A stretch of DNA of 64,000 nt from Aerococcus urinae (GCF_001543175.1 NZ_CP014161.1:1612001-1676000); one strand, 5' to 3'; positions 44,875 to 54,328 are shown, counted from the stretch's first letter. Translations and numbers: made by a program. The notes: generated by a model from the letters alone, not told the origin.

Positions 44875-46155
44875 TTACTGGCCATTCGCCGCTCCACTCT
44901 CCGTAGTTGTTGGTGCTGTGCTTTCAACCACGCCACTTTCGCCTAGATGAGATCCTTGCTCGCCCCCAGAGGGTTGCGGGCTTGGGTCCACACTCGGTTG
45001 GTTGGGTTGCCCTTCTGGTTGTGGGGCGGGTTGGCTGGTTGATGGCGTGTTTGTTTGACTATTTTCTGAACCGGTTTGACTATTTTGACTAGCTTCTTGA
45101 GGTTTTTCAGCCGGAGAGGATTGGCTGGTATGACTACTGGAAGCTGGTTGACTAGGGGATTGGCCTTGAGAAGTAGAAGCTTGGGTCTGAGATTGAGATT
45201 GTGATTGATTATTTGCAGGTTGCTCTTCTCTTGCTTGTTGCTGTCTAGCCGGACGGTTTTGCCGGCTTTGTTGTTCATACTGAGCATTGGCTTGGTCAGC
45301 TGCTTGGCGCAAGCGTTGGCTTTCTGCTTGTAGGTTTTTATTTTCCTCTTCTACCCGACTTTCTTCACGCTTAGCTTCCGCCTCAATTTTTTCTTTTTCT
45401 TCTGAGCTTGCCTTGGCATCATTAGCCGCTTGTAGCTTGCGATTGCGGATAACATCGATCACTTCTTGATGAGCCTTGCCTAAGCGATCTAATAATTCCG
45501 CCTTCAAATAAGGATTGTCTTCTTTTTCAATCTTTTTCTCCATGTCCTCCATGGCTTGGTCTAATTGGTCATAGGTCAAACCGGGATTGTCTTTGAGCTT
45601 TTGAATCGCTTCATCAAAGGCCTTAAAGCGTTGGCCTTGTTTATCCGCTTGGTCGACTAAACCATTGAGGGTCTGGTAGAATTCATCAGCCTGGCTGGGC
45701 CAGTTTTTGACTTGGTCTTCCTTAAATTGATTGAGGTCATCCTCTTTAAGGTCTTTATTGAGCAAGACATATTTCTGCACCGTCGCCCCATTCAAGGCCG
45801 GTTTATCCTTAATCTTTTCAAAGAGATGGTTGACCCCTTCTTGAGCCTTAAAGCGCGCTTCCACTTGGTCCAACTGCTTATTCAGGTCCTTGCGCGCACC
45901 GGAATAACGGTTTAGCCCTTCCACTTGGCCTCTCACTGCTTCAATTTCAGTTTTAGCGATATTTTCTTTTAGGAAAGTTTTATGGTCATCATAGTACAGG
46001 GCGGAAACTGCCTTTTCAGCGGCCTCCACGCTCCCATCACTTTTTTCCTGCTTGATGTCTTGGTTCTGCATGACCGCGTAAACACCGCCGCCCAAGACGA
46101 CCACCACGGAAAGTAAGGCAACAATGACTGCTTTCCAATTCAGCCGTTTCTTCAT
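44875..46155 (-). CDS. Membrane-anchored surface protein with coiled coil and Ser/Gln/Pro-rich tail, function unknown
   Basis: 426 residues. A single N-terminal membrane helix (AVIVALLSVVVVLGGGVYAV) follows a short basic segment, so the rest is outside. Residues about 35-230 are helical and charged; about 230-290 is a strong coiled coil; the last about 130 are a low-complexity stretch rich in Ser, Gln, Pro and Thr that probably spans the cell wall. No LPxTG or LysM motif is visible. The start at 46155 is chosen by a nearby GGAG. It stands alone with its own terminator. Confidence 0.75.
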   Translation of the reverse strand: MKKRLNWKAVIVALLSVVVVLGGGVYAVMQNQDIKQEKSDGSVEAAEKAVSALYYDDHKTFLKENIAKTEIEAVRGQVEGLNRYSGARKDLNKQLDQVEARFKAQEGVNHLFEKIKDKPALNGATVQKYVLLNKDLKEDDLNQFKEDQVKNWPSQADEFYQTLNGLVDQADKQGQRFKAFDEAIQKLKDNPGLTYDQLDQAMEDMEKKIEKEDNPYLKAELLDRLGKAHQEVIDVIRNRKLQAANDAKASSEEKEKIEAEAKREESRVEEENKNLQAESQRLRQAADQANAQYEQQSRQNRPARQQQAREEQPANNQSQSQSQTQASTSQGQSPSQPASSSHTSQSSPAEKPQEASQNSQTGSENSQTNTPSTSQPAPQPEGQPNQPSVDPSPQPSGGEQGSHLGESGVVESTAPTTTESGAANGQ

Positions 46156-46316
46156 ATTTTCTCCGCTCCTCATTACTTATTCATTGATTGAGATCAAAGT
46201 CTCAACTTGACTTACTAAATTTTATCATTCATTAGACACTTAGTCTTCATTCTACTATTTATTTACCGCAAATACAGCCATTTTAAGAAATTTTTATAAA
46301 AATGACCATAAGAAAA

Positions 46317-46347
46317 ATAAAAAAGCACCCTCTAAGGAGAATGCTTT
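46317..46347 (-). terminator. Terminator of the nucleobase permease gene
   Basis: AAGCATTCTCC / GAGGGTGCTT arms with a TTA loop, followed by six T on the minus strand. Confidence 0.8.
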
Positions 46348-46364
46348 AACAGCTTGAATAGTTA

Positions 46365-47687
46365 TTAGCCTTCCGGTAAGACCTTATTTAGGGCCATGGC
46401 TACAATGGAGGCCACTGAAATTGGTGAACCGAAGAAATATTGGAGAACGGGTGGTAGGCTCAAGAGGAAATCGTTAGGCATGTATTGGATCAAGACCACC
46501 GTCCCTACCGATAAGGCAATCAGGAAGGTTTCCTTTTCCTTGATCTCCACGTTTTGCAAACTTTGCAAACCGGCTAGGAAAATCGTTCCACAGATGACCA
46601 GGAAGACCCCACCAATAACGGCACCAGGAATGACTGAAATCAAGGCGGATAATTTTCCGGACAGGCCAAAGAGAATAAAGAGTCCACCAGCGTAATAGAA
46701 AACAGGGAGACTGGCGACCCGGGTGAGGGAAATAATCCCTGCATTGGATGAAAATCCTGTTACCGGGCTGGTCCCCAAGAAACTGGTCAGGAGACAACCC
46801 AAGGCTTCCCCCACCACCCCTTTATTAATCCGTTCCTTGCTTAATGGGCTTTCTGAAGCATTAGCTAGGGCAATCCAGGCTCCAGTTGATTCGGACAAGA
46901 GCAGTAAATAGATCACCAGCATGGTCAGAACCGATGGAAGGTCAAATTGGAAGGAAAAATCTTTAAACATAACCATGGGTAAACTAAACCAAGGGGCAGC
47001 CGCCACCGGACTCAAGTCTAAAACTCCCATAAACTGGGCCAGGACACAGCCAATCAAAAAGGTAATCAAAATCGAGCCGATCCGGCAGATCTTACCGGCA
47101 AAACCGGTCAGGCGGTTGCCTAAGAGCGTGGCCGTTACCATGCTAATGATGGCTACCAAACCCAGGATTAAATTTTGACCGACACTGGCTTGGGGCGCAG
47201 TGTAGATGTTATTCACCGCTGCTGGCATCAAAGACAGCCCGATACAGAGTAAGAGGACGGCCCCTACAATTTGCGGGATAAAGTAATTAACAAATTTATC
47301 CATCAAACCGGAAAAACCCAGTAAGAGTAATCCCAAGGCCCCTACTAAGGCTGCCGACATGGCAACGCCCCAACCAGCAATACCGCCGCCATTGGCTAAG
47401 GCAATCCCACTAATGGCCGCAATGGGAATAAAGGAAGCCCCTTGCGCTACCGGCAGGTGCATGAGCTTGGTTTGGATAATCATAGCCAGGCCACAGGCGA
47501 TAAAGGTCGATTGAATCACAGCTGACATTTGACCGGTGCTGAGTCCGACAATCCCAGCGATAATCATGGGGCCAATATAAACATTCATGGACAGGCCATG
47601 CTGTAAACCCAGGGTTAGCGCTTCAGAGCCAGGAATCTTGTCATCAATACCGGCTTCTAAGTGCGAGTTACGAGGCGTGCTTGACAT
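46365..47687 (-). CDS. NCS2 family nucleobase permease (uracil/xanthine type)
   Basis: 440 residues with about twelve to fourteen membrane helices. GLQHGLSMNVYIGP has the QH motif of TM1, LLLSESTGAWIALA the TM8 acidic site, and GFSSNAGIISLTRVAS the NAT signature. It imports a purine or pyrimidine base by proton symport. The substrate cannot be fixed from sequence alone. The short upstream region holds no purine riboswitch. Confidence 0.88.
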   Translation of the reverse strand: MSSTPRNSHLEAGIDDKIPGSEALTLGLQHGLSMNVYIGPMIIAGIVGLSTGQMSAVIQSTFIACGLAMIIQTKLMHLPVAQGASFIPIAAISGIALANGGGIAGWGVAMSAALVGALGLLLLGFSGLMDKFVNYFIPQIVGAVLLLCIGLSLMPAAVNNIYTAPQASVGQNLILGLVAIISMVTATLLGNRLTGFAGKICRIGSILITFLIGCVLAQFMGVLDLSPVAAAPWFSLPMVMFKDFSFQFDLPSVLTMLVIYLLLLSESTGAWIALANASESPLSKERINKGVVGEALGCLLTSFLGTSPVTGFSSNAGIISLTRVASLPVFYYAGGLFILFGLSGKLSALISVIPGAVIGGVFLVICGTIFLAGLQSLQNVEIKEKETFLIALSVGTVVLIQYMPNDFLLSLPPVLQYFFGSPISVASIVAMALNKVLPEG

Positions 47688-47738
47688 AGGTAGAGTTTCC
47701 TTTCTTAAATACGAACATTATTAAATCATACATTCCTA

Positions 47739-48485
47739 TTATACGGAATTATTGTCAGTTATCAAGTGATTTCGCGAATTATTTTCCATGATTTTAACAA
47801 TTTGTTCGCTTTCTCCTCCAGTTAAGGGGCGGAAGTGGCCAGTTTTCAGGTCAGGGTCCAGCCGGAGCGGGCCTAAAGACAGACGTTTTAAGTGGGTGAC
47901 CTTGAGTCCATTGGCGAGGAACATCTTCTTGACCTGGTGACGCATGCCCTGATCAATAGTTAAGTAAGCCTGGCGAGGACCGATAATTTCGAGTTGGGCA
48001 GGCCGGCAAGTCGTCCCATCAGTAAAGGTCACCCCGGCCTGGAATTTTTCCACCAGGTCAGCTGCCAAGTCGCCATTGACGGTCACCTGATAGGTCTTAG
48101 GCATATGAAAACGCGCATGTTCGAGGAAGTAATGGAGCTGACCATTATCGGTTAACAAGAGTAAACCTTCCACGTCCCGGTCCAAGCGGCCCACAATGGA
48201 AGTCCCTTGGTAGCGCTCAGGTAAGTGGTCATATGGCGTGGGCCAATGGGAATCTTTTTTGGCGGAGACTTGTCCTGCTGCCTTGTTATAGACCAGGTAG
48301 TGGTGGCCTAAGCCTTGGCCAATCCGCCTGCCCCGATAATAAATGGCCATCAAGTCGGGATCTAGGGCCTGGTTAATATCGACTAGGGCTCGGCCCTTAT
48401 AGAAGACCTCCCCGGCATGGATAAGACGTTTGGCCTTGGTGGCTGATAAGTGACATTCTGCTTGAATGAGATCCAGTAAGCGCAT
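47739..48485 (-). CDS. 16S rRNA pseudouridine synthase (RsuA family)
   Basis: 248 residues. N-terminal S4 domain (MRLLDLIQAECHLSATKAKR) then the synthase domain with catalytic aspartate in GRLDRDVEGLLLLT and the KTYQVTV and EGMRHQVKKMF-like (QGMRHQVKKMF) motifs. It isomerises a uridine in 16S rRNA. The start at 48485 has AAAGGAG upstream; the longer reading from 48527 does not. Confidence 0.92.
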   Translation of the reverse strand: MRLLDLIQAECHLSATKAKRLIHAGEVFYKGRALVDINQALDPDLMAIYYRGRRIGQGLGHHYLVYNKAAGQVSAKKDSHWPTPYDHLPERYQGTSIVGRLDRDVEGLLLLTDNGQLHYFLEHARFHMPKTYQVTVNGDLAADLVEKFQAGVTFTDGTTCRPAQLEIIGPRQAYLTIDQGMRHQVKKMFLANGLKVTHLKRLSLGPLRLDPDLKTGHFRPLTGGESEQIVKIMENNSRNHLITDNNSV

Positions 48486-48576
48486 AAAAAACTCCTTTAA
48501 AAAAACGTCCCTCCCTACTAAAAGCAAATAGTAAGAAGCAAGACGTTGGCTGAATGTGATTTAAAATAAAAAAGAC

Positions 48577-49158
48577 CTATTTTTTCACTCGATCAAAGAC
48601 ACTGCCGATGATAGGCACCAAAACAGCTGCCGCAATAATTTCAAAAATAAAGTTGATCCCTAAAGCCCCCACAAAGGTTCCTAAAACAGCGGTTTCGGGA
48701 ATGTTCAAGGCTTTGGCATAGGATTCGGAAGAAAAGAGAGCGGTCATGATAATGACTAGGGAGGTATTGGTAATGGTCCCTAGAGCCCCAATAATAATCC
48801 GGCTGACTTCCGGACGCAGCCACTTAGCTAAGAAGCGAGCTGCCCAGCCCGACAAAAAACCGACACAGACCCGGGGCAGCACCGATACCAAGGGATTTAA
48901 AAAGATCGGTGACAGGATGGTGGGTTGGATCATGTTATGGAAGAGGGACAAAACGCCCCAGACCAAACCCAACATGGCGCCTGAAGCCGGTCCCAAGACC
49001 ATGCCCCCGGCAATAACAGTGATATGGATGATGGTCACATTGGCTGGCCCCAAGGGAATGTAGCCGATCCAGGGGACAAAGGTCTGCATAATTAAAATCG
49101 CAATAAATAAACTACTGATGGTTTTATTTTGTAGGGCGGTATTTTTTCTTCTAGCCAT
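48577..49158 (-). CDS. ECF transporter substrate-binding (S) component, possibly for pantothenate
   Basis: 193 residues, six membrane helices. TISSLFIAILIMQTFVPWIG and GPASGAMLGLVWGVLSLFH fit ECF S components. It overlaps by 8 bp a CoA pyrophosphatase-type gene, which suggests a pantothenate (CoA precursor) substrate; this is inferred from context. The shared ATPase and EcfT subunits are not in the window. Confidence 0.75.
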   Translation of the reverse strand: MARRKNTALQNKTISSLFIAILIMQTFVPWIGYIPLGPANVTIIHITVIAGGMVLGPASGAMLGLVWGVLSLFHNMIQPTILSPIFLNPLVSVLPRVCVGFLSGWAARFLAKWLRPEVSRIIIGALGTITNTSLVIIMTALFSSESYAKALNIPETAVLGTFVGALGINFIFEIIAAAVLVPIIGSVFDRVKK

Positions 49159-49783
49159 CGCTAGCTCCTTTCCGTAAGTGAGCGGTCAACTGAACGAAGC
49201 GCTGGGTCAGTTGGGCCGTTAACCCCCAAAGATTTTCTTGATCGATATTATAAAAAGGGATTTCCTCCACATAGTTCTTGAAGCGGTAGTTTTTCCCTCC
49301 TGGAATACGATCATAAGGGAAGTGATGGCCACGGTCAAGTCTCGATTCCATCCGGTAAATTTCAGGCTGGTCTTGGTCCAAATCGGCTAAAGGCACGGTA
49401 AAGACGTGCTTGACCTCGTCCTGGTTAATGGCTAAGTCGTCCAAGTGATCGATGGTTAAATAAGCCACATAAGCCGCGATGACCCGCTTGGTTTGAACGA
49501 TATAGTCCATTTCGCCGAGAACTTGAATTTTATCACGATCGATTCCCAATTCCTCCTGGGTTTCCCGGACCGCCGCCTGGGCAAAGCTTTCCCCTGCTTC
49601 TACCCGACCACCCGGAAAAGCAGCATCACCAGCTTGAGAAATCCCCGGAGCCCGGTGTTCATAGAGCAAGGCCGGATCTTGACCTTTAAGAGAAACGATT
49701 GGGATTAAGACCGCATAAAAGCGTTCCACCCCCAGAGGCTGACCCTCATAGTCCCTGAAAAAGGCTTGGTAGTCTTTTAACAT
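49151..49783 (-). CDS. NUDIX hydrolase, CoA pyrophosphatase type
   Basis: 210 residues. The NUDIX box GRVEAGESFAQAAVRETQEE is complete with all acidic metal ligands; upstream LLYEHRAPGISQAGDAAFPG resembles the CoA-specific UPF0035 motif of NudL/YeaB enzymes. It would split CoA into phosphopantetheine and 3',5'-ADP. It leads the short operon with the ECF S component. Confidence 0.85.
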   Translation of the reverse strand: MLKDYQAFFRDYEGQPLGVERFYAVLIPIVSLKGQDPALLYEHRAPGISQAGDAAFPGGRVEAGESFAQAAVRETQEELGIDRDKIQVLGEMDYIVQTKRVIAAYVAYLTIDHLDDLAINQDEVKHVFTVPLADLDQDQPEIYRMESRLDRGHHFPYDRIPGGKNYRFKNYVEEIPFYNIDQENLWGLTAQLTQRFVQLTAHLRKGASDG

Positions 49784-49834
49784 GGCTCTTCCTCCTCAGC
49801 GCCTATTTTACCGCTCACTGAATCCATTCGCTAG

Positions 49835-50641
49835 CTAGTTTTTATTAATAAACTGGTCGACCACGTGGCTGATCCCCTCTTCATCGTTGGTGTGGGTCAC
49901 AAAGTCAGCCACAGCCTTGACACTGGCCACCGCATTGCCCATGGCAACACCTAAGCCCGCCCATTCAATCATGGTCAAGTCATTTTCCTGGTCCCCAAAG
50001 GCCATGGTTTGCGCTTGATCCACCCCAATTTCTTGGCTCAAATGAGCTAGCCCGGCCCCCTTATTGGCATCAACCGGATTAAATTCTAAGAAATAAGGTG
50101 CAGACTTCACAATATTCCAACGGTTAAACCAGTCTTCTGGCAGGTCTTGGCGGACCGTTTCTAAGTAGGCCGGGTCGCCAGTCACCATCAGTTTATTAAC
50201 CTTGGCTTCCGTCTCAACAAAGTTCTCAATCTTAATGGGCATCCCGGTTAACTGGGCTTCATGAGCCATATATTGATGGTTGGGTTCCTTGAGGCCGAGG
50301 ACATTGTGGTCATCATAGGTATTAATATCCACATCATAGTCGGCTAGAAAGTCACAAATTTCCCCAACTTCAGCAGGGGGAAGAATAGCTTCAAAAATCA
50401 CCTGGTTGTCTGACCAAGTATCCACAATCCGGCCCCCATTGAAGCTGGATAAATAGCGGACCAAATCCTTACCGACCAGGTCTTGGATCAGCTCCACCCC
50501 AGGCAAGGGCCGGCCGGAAGAAATCACGATTTCAATCCCCGACTCCTTCATGGTCTTTAGGGCCTGGTGGGTGGCCTCACTCAAGCTGGAGTCACTCTTT
50601 AACAGGGTGCCATCAACGTCAAAAGCAGCTAATCGATACAT
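49835..50641 (-). CDS. HAD-superfamily sugar-phosphatase-like hydrolase (Cof type)
   Basis: 268 residues. Motif I DVDGTLLKSD (D8 and D10), motif II SSGRPLPG, lysine KLMVTG region and motif IV FGDQENDLTMIEWAG. The C2B cap is typical of Cof enzymes, which dephosphorylate sugar phosphates or flavin/pyridoxal phosphates. It lies 22 bp after the GH13-like gene, suggesting one transcript. Substrate unknown. Confidence 0.92.
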   Translation of the reverse strand: MYRLAAFDVDGTLLKSDSSLSEATHQALKTMKESGIEIVISSGRPLPGVELIQDLVGKDLVRYLSSFNGGRIVDTWSDNQVIFEAILPPAEVGEICDFLADYDVDINTYDDHNVLGLKEPNHQYMAHEAQLTGMPIKIENFVETEAKVNKLMVTGDPAYLETVRQDLPEDWFNRWNIVKSAPYFLEFNPVDANKGAGLAHLSQEIGVDQAQTMAFGDQENDLTMIEWAGLGVAMGNAVASVKAVADFVTHTNDEEGISHVVDQFINKN

Positions 50642-50663
50642 TTCTTTAAATTCCTTTCATTTT

Positions 50664-52007
50664 CTAATGGATTAAGAAGTCATTGGCTTGGCTATTGACC
50701 TGAACCTCCATATCACCTTCGTAGGAAATAATGACAGGGTCTTGGCCCAAGCACAAGCGGCCATCAGTCACCGTATAGGTGTCATCGTTCAACAAGTTGG
50801 TATAGTCGCCTGAAGGCAGGGAGAGCTCCACTTCACAAGGCGTTTGGTCATCAGTCTTCAATTTAAAAATGCCAAACAAGTGTTGCTTGTAATAATGGTA
50901 GCCACAAATAATGATATTGGGCTTGACGCCCCGGTAGAAGAAATAGCCGCTCTTGCAGGCTTCGCGCTTCTTAATCAAAGAGAGGCGTTGGATCATCTCA
51001 GTCATGTCTTCATTGGGAGTCCAGTCCATGCTTTCCGCCTTGTCCCAGGGAATAGAATCAGTTAGGCCGTATTCTTGCCCCATGATCAAGTGGGCCATCC
51101 CCTTCTTAAAGAGGGAAAAGGCGGTCCAATTCCGCAAATCCGCCTTGGTCTTAACATGGGAAGCAACCCGGGGGTGGTTAGCAAATTCCAAAGCCCGGTT
51201 TTTCACGGCGGTGAAGGGCAGCTGGATCTCGCTTAAATTCAGGACATAGATTAGATTATCCAAGTCCAAAATTCCGTGGTAAAAACGCAAGTAAAATTCC
51301 GCTAAATTGCCCTCGTCCAGGACATCAAAGTTACTATAGAGCTCTCCTTCGGTCGAATAGTGAACATTATTCATCCGCAAACGAAACATGGTCGTATCAG
51401 TGAGGAGGTTACCCATCCAGTAGAAATAAGGATGGACGTCCTCCACTTCAGCCCGGGCACTATTCCAAAACTCGGTGCGGATCAATTGGGCATCGCGAAT
51501 GGAAAAACCATCCACATAGAGGGCCCACTCCTTCAAGGTGGCAATCAATTCATCCCAAAGTTTAGGGTTAGAAAAGTCGAGGTCTACCCCCTTCTCATAA
51601 CCCGGAAAACGGGTATAGACCTGGCCTTCCTTATTGCGCAAGAAGTAAGTTGGTCGGTCTTGAATAACCTCTGAATCCTTGGCCAATTGGGTCATGGGAA
51701 ATTCAATCACCAGCTGGATGCCCGCTTGATGGACTGCATGAACCAAGTCCTTAAAGTCCTCCATGGTCCCATAGCTAGGGTCCACATCCTTAAAATTCTT
51801 GACAAAATTCGGGTTACCAACCTCCCCTTCCGGATGCTGGTCGGTCACGGGAAAAATCGACGCCAAAATTAAAATATCCACGCCCAAGGCCTTTAGACGG
51901 GCTAAGTCAGGGATGACTGCTTGAAAAGTCCCCGCTTCAGTATAATTTCGGATAAAAATTTTATAAGCTAACTTATGCCTTAAGGTCAAATTGGTTACCT
52001 TAGCCAT
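50664..52007 (-). CDS. GH13 (alpha-amylase-like) protein lacking the catalytic residues
   Basis: 447 residues with an alpha-amylase barrel layout and C-terminal beta domain (CEVELSLPSGDYTNLL). The four conserved GH13 regions are recognisable but altered: region I VIEFPMTQL (99-107) lacks the DxxxNH residues; region II DGFSIRD (166-172) has R where the nucleophile D is expected; region III FYWMGN (195-200) lacks the acid E; region IV FANHPR (275-280) has P instead of the catalytic D. It is probably a non-enzymatic carbohydrate-binding or regulatory homologue. No secretion signal. Weak ribosome site, so the start is tentative. Confidence 0.75.
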   Translation of the reverse strand: MAKVTNLTLRHKLAYKIFIRNYTEAGTFQAVIPDLARLKALGVDILILASIFPVTDQHPEGEVGNPNFVKNFKDVDPSYGTMEDFKDLVHAVHQAGIQLVIEFPMTQLAKDSEVIQDRPTYFLRNKEGQVYTRFPGYEKGVDLDFSNPKLWDELIATLKEWALYVDGFSIRDAQLIRTEFWNSARAEVEDVHPYFYWMGNLLTDTTMFRLRMNNVHYSTEGELYSNFDVLDEGNLAEFYLRFYHGILDLDNLIYVLNLSEIQLPFTAVKNRALEFANHPRVASHVKTKADLRNWTAFSLFKKGMAHLIMGQEYGLTDSIPWDKAESMDWTPNEDMTEMIQRLSLIKKREACKSGYFFYRGVKPNIIICGYHYYKQHLFGIFKLKTDDQTPCEVELSLPSGDYTNLLNDDTYTVTDGRLCLGQDPVIISYEGDMEVQVNSQANDFLIH

Positions 52008-52110
52008 TGGTCCATGTCACGCTCCTTTTTTGAAAGTGCCTACACCTTTCTTCAGTCGCTTTTATCATATCATATCAGGGCCTAAAAAAGCGCTTAATTT
52101 CTCTCTGCTA

Positions 52111-53025
52111 CTAGGCTAGGGCCTGGCTGACCAAGATTTTACCAGCCTGGGTCACGACTAAGCCCTCAATCCCTTTTAAGTCATCAATGGCAGCCACTGC
52201 TTCTTCTGAACTTAAAGCAAAAAGTGCCGTGGTCCAAATCTCACAGAAAACCGATTGGGGCGCGATAATGGTTAAAGAAGCTAGGTCGGTTTCAATGGGG
52301 TAACCCGTCTTGGAATCCAGGATATGGTGGTAGGAATGGCCTTCTTGCTTGAACGAGCGTTCATAGATTCCTGAAGTGACCACCGACTGGTTTTTTACCG
52401 GGACAGTGGCCATAACTTCACCCCGAATGGCGTCTGGACGTTGGATACCGATCCGCCAAAAGCCGTCCTGGCGGTTGGGAGCATCGCCCATGACCAAGAC
52501 ATTGCCGCCCAGATTGATCAAGCCATAGTCAGCCCCAGCCCGGCGCCAGTCTGCTACAATCTGGTCGGCAAAATAACCCTTGGCAATGGCACCGAGGTCA
52601 ATCTCCATGCCGGCCTGTTCTAAATAGACTTTGTGGGTTGTAGGATCGAGCTGGACCTTATGGGGGTCGATCAGGTCCAGACGCTCATCAATCTCCGCTT
52701 GGCTAGGTACCCGGGCATCGGAAAAACCGATATGCCAGAGCTTGACCAAGGGGCCAATGGCTAAGTTAAAGCGCCCTTCCGTTGAGACCGAGACTTTCTT
52801 GGCCAATTGGATCAGGTCAAAGAGATCCTCATCCACCTCAACGGCCTCCTTTCCTGCCGCCTGATTGACCCGCATCAACATGGAATCATCGCGGTTGGCG
52901 GAAAAGCGATATTCATAATCGCGCAATTTGGCCTCGCTCTTTTCCAAGAGGGCCTCGGCCTCCGGGTGGCCGACTTTCATTTCAATCACAGTTCCCATTA
53001 ATTCAACTAATTTTACGGCTTCCAT
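52111..53025 (-). CDS. apbE: FAD:protein FMN transferase
   Basis: 304 residues. LMGTVIEMKV at the N-terminus, GAIAKGYFADQ, LINLGGNVLVMGD and the HHILDSKTGYP motif with metal-binding aspartate are diagnostic. It attaches FMN to threonine or serine of flavoproteins. No signal peptide or lipobox is present, unlike many secreted ApbE proteins. The flavinylated target is not in the window; the next gene encodes an unknown membrane protein. Confidence 0.93.
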   Translation of the reverse strand: MEAVKLVELMGTVIEMKVGHPEAEALLEKSEAKLRDYEYRFSANRDDSMLMRVNQAAGKEAVEVDEDLFDLIQLAKKVSVSTEGRFNLAIGPLVKLWHIGFSDARVPSQAEIDERLDLIDPHKVQLDPTTHKVYLEQAGMEIDLGAIAKGYFADQIVADWRRAGADYGLINLGGNVLVMGDAPNRQDGFWRIGIQRPDAIRGEVMATVPVKNQSVVTSGIYERSFKQEGHSYHHILDSKTGYPIETDLASLTIIAPQSVFCEIWTTALFALSSEEAVAAIDDLKGIEGLVVTQAGKILVSQALA

Positions 53026-53046
53026 GGACTTCCCCTTTCTGATTCA

Positions 53047-53880
53047 TTAAATTTCACCTGACACGGTCGGCTTTTGCTTGATTCCGGCCAGCTCATCGAT
53101 TTGCCAGTGGAGGACAATCCAGGTGGCTAAGAAGACCGCCATAATGTCCACTCCCGCCCGGCTCACCACATCAACCAGGGCAATCTCATACCGTAAGGCA
53201 AAGAAGGCGTGATAGGCCAAGACGGCCGGGGCAAAAAAGCCCCAGGTAAATTGGTAATTTTTGCCTTTCTTATCTTGGCGCCTGAGATAACGTTGCAAGA
53301 CGCAAAAGACACCCCCCATAGTAAGCCCCAGCATGGCTGCCCAAAGCAAGGAAATGGTTAAATTATCATTTCCCAAGCTATAAATATCTAAGCCCCGGTA
53401 GGCAAAGAAACGAAAAATCACCATGGACAAGGTATAGACCACTAAGGCCCGGTTATAGATAAAGGGTTTGCGTTGGTAATGTTGGCGTTTGGTGGCCAAT
53501 AATTTCTCAATGAGGGCGCCTTGAACCATGAAGATCAGGACTGCCTTGAGCGAATTTAAGAAATAATCAACCGGCAAACGGTGGGGCAAGGGTTCACACA
53601 GGTAAAGGATGAAGACCACCAGTTCACAAGCCAGGTAAACCCAGGTTTTATATCGTTTAGTCCCTGGTAGACGGAGGTCGATCAGTTCATACCCCGCCGT
53701 CATCAAGCTAAAGACCAGCCAACCCACTAGAAAAGCTAAATAAGGATAGTTCCCAGCTTCCAGCAAGGGCGAAGGCGGGAGAATTCCTTGAAAGGAGGGA
53801 TTGGGTAAAAACAGGTCAAAGACCAGCTGTAAAGCAGACATCACTATACCAATTAAGGCTATTCTAAGCCATCGCTTCAT
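53047..53880 (-). CDS. Polytopic membrane protein of unknown function
   Basis: 277 residues with about seven or eight hydrophobic segments and short basic loops (RRQDKKGK; KRQHYQRK). I do not recognise a family. It lies 21 bp upstream of apbE in the same direction, so a shared transcript and perhaps a link to flavin-based membrane redox is possible. AAGGAA lies 9 bases before the ATG at 53880. Confidence 0.65.
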   Translation of the reverse strand: MKRWLRIALIGIVMSALQLVFDLFLPNPSFQGILPPSPLLEAGNYPYLAFLVGWLVFSLMTAGYELIDLRLPGTKRYKTWVYLACELVVFILYLCEPLPHRLPVDYFLNSLKAVLIFMVQGALIEKLLATKRQHYQRKPFIYNRALVVYTLSMVIFRFFAYRGLDIYSLGNDNLTISLLWAAMLGLTMGGVFCVLQRYLRRQDKKGKNYQFTWGFFAPAVLAYHAFFALRYEIALVDVVSRAGVDIMAVFLATWIVLHWQIDELAGIKQKPTVSGEI

Positions 53881-53895
53881 AGGCTTCACTTCCTT

Positions 53896-54261
53896 CTAAT
53901 AGACCCGCATGGCTAGCAGGTGCTCACGTAAGACAACAGCATTATTTTCGCTTTCATTTTTGGAACTATAGATTAAGGTAATCTTATGGTCAGATGCCTT
54001 TTGACAGAGCCGCTGACAAGCCTCATGGGCGGCTTGGTCTTGGTTGAGTTCTTGCTTATAGGCTGACTTAAAGTGGTCGAAGTGGTCAGGGTTTTGGTGG
54101 AAAGTCTTGCGCAAGTCGTCACTTGGCGCCACATCCTTCTCCCATTCGTCCACATGGGCCTCTTCCTTCTTGACCCCACGCGGCCACAAACGGTCCACTA
54201 AAATCCGCTCCCCATCACTAGGGTCATAATCGTCATAAGCCCGCTTAATCGCAATCTCCAT
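53896..54261 (-). CDS. DUF488 (YeaO-like) family protein
   Basis: 121 residues, starting MEIAIKRAYDDYDPSDGERI. LVDRLWPRGVKKE, the WEKDVAPSDDLRKTFH segment and LIYSSKNESENNA are family signatures. Function unknown. Starts at 54261 or 54276 are both weakly supported; the family N-terminus favours 54261. Confidence 0.85.
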   Translation of the reverse strand: MEIAIKRAYDDYDPSDGERILVDRLWPRGVKKEEAHVDEWEKDVAPSDDLRKTFHQNPDHFDHFKSAYKQELNQDQAAHEACQRLCQKASDHKITLIYSSKNESENNAVVLREHLLAMRVY

Positions 54262-54328
54262 CACATATACACTCATTTCTAAACTTATCGATATTATAAA
54301 TATAGTATAACAAAAGCCGCTAAACAAA

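Noticed and set aside
44875-46155. MapZ-type division-site protein
   Set aside because: The cytoplasmic segment before the membrane helix is only a few residues, whereas MapZ has a long cytoplasmic N-terminus.
47688-47738. Purine riboswitch upstream of the nucleobase permease
   Set aside because: The gap to the stop of the upstream unit is too short for an aptamer, and conserved loop bases are absent.
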